Assembly: GCF_001613425.1 (NCBI RefSeq) | Contig: NZ_BDCI01000048.1 | Location: 100,741-164,740, forward strand | DNA length: 64,000 bases | Origin: Nocardia vulneris | GTDB taxonomy: Bacteria; Actinomycetota; Actinomycetes; Mycobacteriales; Mycobacteriaceae | Reading direction: 5' to 3' | Shown here: in pieces, positions 60,010 to 64,000 of the stretch | Numbering within the stretch: the stretch's first letter is position 1 | Layout: each line of letters begins with the position of its first letter | Translations under genes and position numbers: made by a program | The notes under the pieces: model-generated | Database searches by the model: none | What the model was told of the DNA's origin: nothing | The model's input: the letters and a program-made list of their open reading frames with translations, nothing else

Positions 60010-60602
60010 TCGGCGTCGCGGTGCAAGGTCCAGCGGTGATGCTGGTGCTCGGCGTGCTCCAGGGCGGTGACCACCAGGTCGGCGAAGGCGTCCACTTCGT
60101 CGCGCTGATAGCCGCGGGTGCCCAGGCGCGCTTCGGTGAATCGCACCGCGCGCACGTCCGCGACGGTGAGACTGCCCGGCCCGCCGTGGGCCAGCGTCGC
60201 GGCGACCAGATCGAGGAACGCGTCGACTTCTTCTTCGTTGTACCCACGCCGTCCGACCGGCGCCTGGGTGAAACGCATGCGCTGCACATCATCCGGCGTG
60301 AGCATCGCCGGACCGTTGCCCGAGGGCGCCGGGCGCACCCCGCGCTGGCGCATCTCCAGTTCGATGCGCACCTGGTCCAGGTATTCGTCGACCTGATCCG
60401 CGCGATAGCCGCGCCCGCCGGGGCGCGGTGCGTCGAACGTGACGTGCCGCAGATCGTCGGCGGCCAGCGCGCCGCGGCCGGCCATGGTCGCGGCGACCAG
60501 ATCGAGGAAGGCGTCCACCTCGTCTGCGTGGTAGCCACGCTGGCCGAATGGTGGTGTCGCGAAACTGATCCGGCTCACATCCTCGGGGGTCACGGGCGAC
60601 AT
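60006..60602 (-). CDS. Protein of four tandem DivIVA-type motifs
   Basis: A 198-residue protein built of four repeats of the DivIVA N-terminal motif: GQRGYHADEVDAFLD, GGRGYRADQVDEYLD, GRRGYNEEEVDAFLD and GTRGYQRDEVDAFAD, spaced about 45 residues apart. In Wag31/DivIVA one such motif gives membrane-curvature binding and is followed by a long coiled coil. Here the coiled coil is absent and the motif is multiplied. A polar or septal adaptor role is plausible. ATG 60602 starts just before the first repeat. The stop overlaps the upstream convergent gene by 4 bp. Confidence 0.9.
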   Translation of the reverse strand: MSPVTPEDVSRISFATPPFGQRGYHADEVDAFLDLVAATMAGRGALAADDLRHVTFDAPRPGGRGYRADQVDEYLDQVRIELEMRQRGVRPAPSGNGPAMLTPDDVQRMRFTQAPVGRRGYNEEEVDAFLDLVAATLAHGGPGSLTVADVRAVRFTEARLGTRGYQRDEVDAFADLVVTALEHAEHQHHRWTLHRDAD

Positions 60603-60750
60603 TCTGTCAGGCTCGATGCGCCCGGCCGACGGAATGTGCGGTTTTCGTACTCCCTGGTCTCTTGTGACCACGAGCGGCCCCCTGGGCGACGCGACGGAAC
60701 TTTGTCCTCACCATAACGTGGGGGAGCGCGTCAGGGGGCTTGTCGTGTGC

Positions 60751-61377
60751 TCAATCTTTGCGGACACCATCGATCAGCAGCCGCCGGATCGCTTCGTTCA
60801 ATCCGCGCAAGGTGGCTTCGTCGGTATCGCGCAGGCCGTGCACGATGCCGGCGAGCAGCATGCCGGTGACGGCGCGGGCCGTGTTGACGGTGTCCAGATC
60901 CGCTCGCAGATAACCGAGTTCGACGCCGTGCTCGAGGTAGCCGGCGGTCAGCGCGTCGGCCATGTCGAGCAGGCCGTAGAGGCGCGCGGTGAGTTCGTCG
61001 TCGATGCCGGGGGCGTGCACGAGCAGCAGCTGGGCCACCCGGCGGTCGCCCATCAGGATGTGCGTCAGCGCCTGACCGATCCGGTCGGTCTGCGCGCGGT
61101 ATTCGTCGAGCGTGGTCGCGGCGTCCGGTGCGTTGTCGGTGCCGAGTGTGTCGATGATCTTCGCCGAGAGGTCGTCGATGACGTGGTCGATGATGTCGCG
61201 CTTGTTGCTGAAGTACCGGTAGAAGGTGCCGTGCCCGATGCCGAGCTGGCCGGCGATATCGGCGATGCCGGTGGCGTGATAGCCCTTCTCGGAGAAGCAG
61301 ACGAAAGCGGTGTCGATGATTTCCTGCCGCAGCTCGGCTTTGCGGCGTTCAGCACGCGTCAATGGCTTCGTCACCAC
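60751..61377 (-). CDS. TetR-family transcriptional repressor
   Basis: A protein of about 208 residues with the TetR N-terminal HTH (GIADIAGQLGIGHGTFYRYF) and a C-terminal helical ligand domain. GTG 61377 (or 61374) is preferred because the longer frame starts inside a palindromic operator. A TATCAT near the start suggests leaderless transcription. It is divergent from the monooxygenase gene and probably controls both. Confidence 0.88.
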   Translation of the reverse strand: MVTKPLTRAERRKAELRQEIIDTAFVCFSEKGYHATGIADIAGQLGIGHGTFYRYFSNKRDIIDHVIDDLSAKIIDTLGTDNAPDAATTLDEYRAQTDRIGQALTHILMGDRRVAQLLLVHAPGIDDELTARLYGLLDMADALTAGYLEHGVELGYLRADLDTVNTARAVTGMLLAGIVHGLRDTDEATLRGLNEAIRRLLIDGVRKD

Positions 61378-61400
61378 GCCGATGATACAGTCGTCACAAA

Positions 61401-61420
61401 CGGAATGATGTGTCATTCCG
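61401..61420. promoter_or_regulatory. TetR operator between regulator and monooxygenase
   Basis: CGGAATGATGTGTCATTCCG has perfect 8-bp arms and a 4-nt spacer. It lies 24 bp before the regulator start and 33 bp before the monooxygenase start, the expected place for a shared operator. GGAATGA-TGTG-TCATTCC resembles sites of regulators of similar mycobacterial monooxygenase genes. Confidence 0.82.
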
Positions 61421-61452
61421 TGAGAAGCGGTTCACATATCTGGAGGTTCGGA

Positions 61453-62943
61453 GTGGCGCCTCAGTACGACGCGGTCGTGGTCGGTGCGGGATTCGGTGGC
61501 ATGGGCGCGGGTATCGAGCTCGATCGGCTCGGCCTGAGCAATTACGTGATCCTCGAACGTGAGGACGACCTCGGCGGGACCTGGCATGTGAACCACTACC
61601 CGGGGCTCGCGGTCGACATCGCGTCGGTCACCTACTCGTACTCGTTCGAGCCGAACCCGTACTGGACGCGGCTGTTCGCGCCGGGCGCCGAGCTGAAGAA
61701 GTACGCGGGCCACATCGCCGAGAAGTACGGTCTGCGCCGGCGCATGCGCTTCGGCACCGTGGTCGACGGCGCCCGCTGGGACGAAGAGCACCAGCAGTGG
61801 GTGGTGTCCCTCGCCGGCGGTGAAACCCTCACGGGCCGTTACCTGCTCACCGCGACCGGCTTCCTGTCCCAGCCGTACACCCCGCCGTTCCCCGGTATCG
61901 ACTCCTTCGCCGGCAAGATCATCCACACCACCGCGTGGGAGGACGATTTCGACCTCACCGGCCGCAAGGCCGCGATCATCGGCACCGGTGCCACCGCCGT
62001 GCAGCTGGTGCCCGAGGTGGCCAAGAAGGCGCAGGCGCTCACGGTCTTCCAGCGCACGCCGATCTGGGTGGTGCCGAAGATCGACGCCGCGATTCCGGGT
62101 CCCGTGCAGAAGCTCTTCGAGAAGGTCCCCGCCACCCAGAAGGCGGCGCGGCTGTTCAACACCAGCCTGCTCGAGGCGCTCATGGTGGTCGGCGTGCTGC
62201 ACTACAAGCAGGCCAAGCTGCTGAACAAGGGCGCGGGCGTGCTCGCCAAGGCGCACCTGCGGGCCTCGGTGCGGGACAAGGAAACCCGCAAGCAGCTCAC
62301 CCCGCACTACGACTTCGGCTGCAAGCGTCCCACCTTCTCCAACAGCTACTTCCGCACGTTCAACCAGCCGAACGTGCGCCTGGAGACCAACTCGATCGAG
62401 CGCATCGAGCCGGACGGCATCGTCACCGCCGACGGGCACAAGACCGAGATCGACACGCTGATCCTGGCCACCGGTTTCAACCTGTGGGACGTGAACTTCC
62501 CCGCCATCGAGATCATCGGCCGCGACGGCGTCAACCTCGGAAAGTTCTGGCGGGACAACCGCTTCCAGGCCTACGAGGGCATCACCGTGCCGAAGTTCCC
62601 GAACTTCCTCAGCCTCAACAGCCCGTACTCCTACAGCGGCCTGTCGTACTTCACCACCATCGAGGCGCAGATGAAGCACATGGGCAGGCTCTTCGGCGAG
62701 CTGCGCCGCCGCGGCGAGCAGACCTTCGAGGTGACCGAGCAGGCCAACGCCGGGTTCCTGGACCGGGTCACCGACAAGCTCGGCTCCTCGGTGTTCTACG
62801 GCGGCGACTGCTCCACCGCGCGCAGCTACTACTTCAACCAGCACGGTGAAGCGGCGCTGTTGCGCCCCACCAGCACCCTCAACGCGCACCGGGAGGCCGT
62901 CAGCTTCCCGCTCGACGACTACGTCTACGGCAAGAGCGCCTGA
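61453..62943 (+). CDS. Baeyer-Villiger-type flavin monooxygenase
   Basis: A 496-residue FAD/NADPH enzyme with the N-terminal Rossmann motif GAGFGGMGAGIELDRLG, the Baeyer-Villiger signature FAGKIIHTTAW (near residue 153) and the NADPH-binding GTGATAVQLVPEVAK. It oxidises a ketone to an ester or a hydrophobic substrate using O2. GTG 61453 follows TGGAGG; the longer frame upstream crosses the TetR gene. The EthA-type mycobacterial enzymes have the same TetR-divergent layout, so activation of prodrugs is conceivable. The natural substrate is unknown. Confidence 0.93.
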   Translation: MAPQYDAVVVGAGFGGMGAGIELDRLGLSNYVILEREDDLGGTWHVNHYPGLAVDIASVTYSYSFEPNPYWTRLFAPGAELKKYAGHIAEKYGLRRRMRFGTVVDGARWDEEHQQWVVSLAGGETLTGRYLLTATGFLSQPYTPPFPGIDSFAGKIIHTTAWEDDFDLTGRKAAIIGTGATAVQLVPEVAKKAQALTVFQRTPIWVVPKIDAAIPGPVQKLFEKVPATQKAARLFNTSLLEALMVVGVLHYKQAKLLNKGAGVLAKAHLRASVRDKETRKQLTPHYDFGCKRPTFSNSYFRTFNQPNVRLETNSIERIEPDGIVTADGHKTEIDTLILATGFNLWDVNFPAIEIIGRDGVNLGKFWRDNRFQAYEGITVPKFPNFLSLNSPYSYSGLSYFTTIEAQMKHMGRLFGELRRRGEQTFEVTEQANAGFLDRVTDKLGSSVFYGGDCSTARSYYFNQHGEAALLRPTSTLNAHREAVSFPLDDYVYGKSA

Positions 62944-62958
62944 AACGGGTCGCCGACG

Positions 62959-62990
62959 CGGGCCCCGCCGGACCTCTCCGGCGGGGCCCG
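62959..62990 (+). terminator. Terminator hairpin after the monooxygenase
   Basis: CGGGCCCCGCCGG (62959-62971) and CCGGCGGGGCCCG (62978-62990) pair perfectly over 13 bp with a 6-nt loop, 15 bp after the stop. Confidence 0.8.
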
Positions 62991-63133
62991 TCACCGTTCG
63001 CGACGAGTTCCGCGGTCCCCAGACCGATGTCGCCGCTCCCCAGCGGGTGTGCCGGTGTGGCGGCGGCGACACGAACTGGCAGACTGTGGGTACTTACCCA
63101 TCCCACCCACAAGACTAGGGACTGACTTCGACG

Positions 63134-63487
63134 ATGGAACTTCTGTTTCCGCTGCTGCTGGTAGCCCTGCTCGTGCCGATGTTCCTCGGTGTCCGCCGTC
63201 AGAAGCGGGAAGCCGCCAAGGTCACGGAGATGCAGGACAGCCTCAAGGTCGGCGACCAGGTCATCACCACGTCGGGGCTGTACGGCACCGTCGTCGATCT
63301 CGACGACGCCACGGTCGATCTCGAGATCGCCGAGGAGGTCGTGACCACCTGGCTGCGCGCGGCCATCCGCGAGGTACGCACCGACGACGACGCGACGAGC
63401 ACCGACGAGAGCCCGGTCGACGCGCCTGCGGCCGAGGCCATCGAGGAATCCGCCGAGCAGACCGAAACCCGGCTGACCAAGGATTGA
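63134..63487 (+). CDS. yajC: Preprotein translocase accessory subunit YajC
   Basis: A 117-residue protein with one N-terminal transmembrane helix, the RRQKREAAKVTEMQDSLKVG segment after it and the conserved GDQVITTSGLYGTV. The acidic C-terminal tail (from DDDATSTDES) is disordered in composition. It associates with SecDF, whose first gene follows. Confidence 0.93.
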   Translation: MELLFPLLLVALLVPMFLGVRRQKREAAKVTEMQDSLKVGDQVITTSGLYGTVVDLDDATVDLEIAEEVVTTWLRAAIREVRTDDDATSTDESPVDAPAAEAIEESAEQTETRLTKD

Positions 63488-63499
63488 TCGTCGGCCTGC

Positions 63500-63531
63500 G
63501 CGCCGGGCACCGCTACGGTGGTGCCCGGCGC
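63500..63531 (+). other. 12-bp hairpin between yajC and secD
   Basis: GCGCCGGGCACC and GGTGCCCGGCGC pair perfectly around an 8-nt loop in the 99-bp gap. It may reduce read-through so that SecD is made in a different amount, or be a processing site. Confidence 0.6.
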
Positions 63532-63586
63532 CACCGGTGTGCCCACCTGTTCCACTCTCGACTTCCCGCCTAGGAGATGACGTACT

Positions 63587-64000
63587 GTGCCACCTTCCCA
63601 GGGATCGGCGCATCCGCTCCGGCTGCTCGGCGTCTACGCCGCGCTGCTGGCCGTGATCTATGCGCTGGTGTTCTTCACCGGTGACTCCCCGCAACCGAAG
63701 CTCGGCATCGACCTCCAGGGCGGTACCCGGGTCACGCTGACCGCGCGAACGCCGGACGGCAACAAGCCGAGCCAGGACAGTCTGCGTAAGGCACAGACCA
63801 TCATCGAGAACCGCGTCAACGGTCTCGGTGTGCTGGGTTCCGAAGTCGTCATCGACGGAGACAACCTGGTGATCACCGTGCCGGGCGACGACGGCGCGCA
63901 GGCGCGCACGATGGCGACCACGGCCAAGCTGCTCATCCGTCCGGTGCTGCAGGCGGGCCGCGCGCAGGCCGGCACACCGCAGCTGCCGCCGGGCGCGATC
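63587..64000 (+). CDS. secD: Protein translocase subunit SecD, 5' part
   Basis: The first 138 residues of SecD. It has the N-terminal membrane helix (LRLLGVYAALLAVIYALVFF), the family motif LGIDLQGGTRVTLTA and the start of the large periplasmic domain (TIIENRVNGLGVLGSEV). SecDF uses the proton gradient to pull proteins across the membrane. The GTG start follows TAGGAGA, and the gene runs off the window. Confidence 0.95.
   Translation, partial: MPPSQGSAHPLRLLGVYAALLAVIYALVFFTGDSPQPKLGIDLQGGTRVTLTARTPDGNKPSQDSLRKAQTIIENRVNGLGVLGSEVVIDGDNLVITVPGDDGAQARTMATTAKLLIRPVLQAGRAQAGTPQLPPGAI

Overview
The window is a high-GC actinobacterial chromosome segment, most likely Nocardia or a close mycolic-acid relative. 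The evidence is GC-rich codon use with many GTG/TTG starts, and gene orders known from mycobacteria. These are thrS, HIT, pgsA, acyltransferase, pimA, Nudix; then pdxS, tesB, pdxT, yebC, ruvC, ruvA, ruvB; then yajC, secD. No rRNA, tRNA, CRISPR array, transposase or prophage was seen.

Region 1 (1-13.9 kb) is the end of a type I polyketide gene set. A KR-ACP module end is followed by an unusual terminal protein with an intact ketosynthase, an eroded acyltransferase, no carrier domain and a thioesterase. Facing it is an eight-gene operon: small membrane protein, luciferase-like oxidoreductase, methyltransferase, large ThDP enzyme, free ACP, MMPL exporter, crotonase and MaoC hydratase. These probably make and export a lipophilic polyketide.

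Region 2 (14-22 kb) has a gamma-carbonic-anhydrase-like gene, an MFS transporter and a Dabb protein, then a compact RiPP cluster of the azole (LAP/TOMM) type. It has a SagB-type dehydrogenase, an E1-like/YcaO cyclodehydratase, an ocin-ThiF-like partner, and a divergent 65-residue precursor with eight cysteines in 17 residues. Repeated TTCCC/GGGAA motifs fill the shared promoter.

Region 3 (22-32.5 kb) has a two-gene operon for large proteins of 1197 and 536 residues that I do not recognise. It is divergent from a tandem pair of SulP-transporter/beta-carbonic-anhydrase fusions, with a CRP/GlxR-type site between. The two fusion genes share a nearly identical 20-bp upstream element.

Region 4 (32.6-64 kb) is mostly conserved core: a PGPGW membrane protein, an FhuF-like [2Fe-2S] protein, the phosphatidylinositol mannoside operon with thrS, vitamin B6 synthesis (pdxS and pdxT), yebC, the LexA-controlled ruvCAB operon, and yajC-secD. 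Accessory genes sit between the core blocks. They include a 30-residue peptide ORF, an Mtb12-like lipoprotein, a HIT-like protein, a kinase-like protein without a P-loop, an APC permease, an ArsR/SRPBCC pair, a GlxA-type regulator, a membrane esterase, an AbiE toxin-antitoxin pair, a divergent Erm-like methyltransferase, a protein of four DivIVA motifs, and a TetR/Baeyer-Villiger-type monooxygenase pair. Two intergenic tandem-repeat arrays (51.05-51.23 kb and 52.90-53.12 kb) flank the esterase gene.
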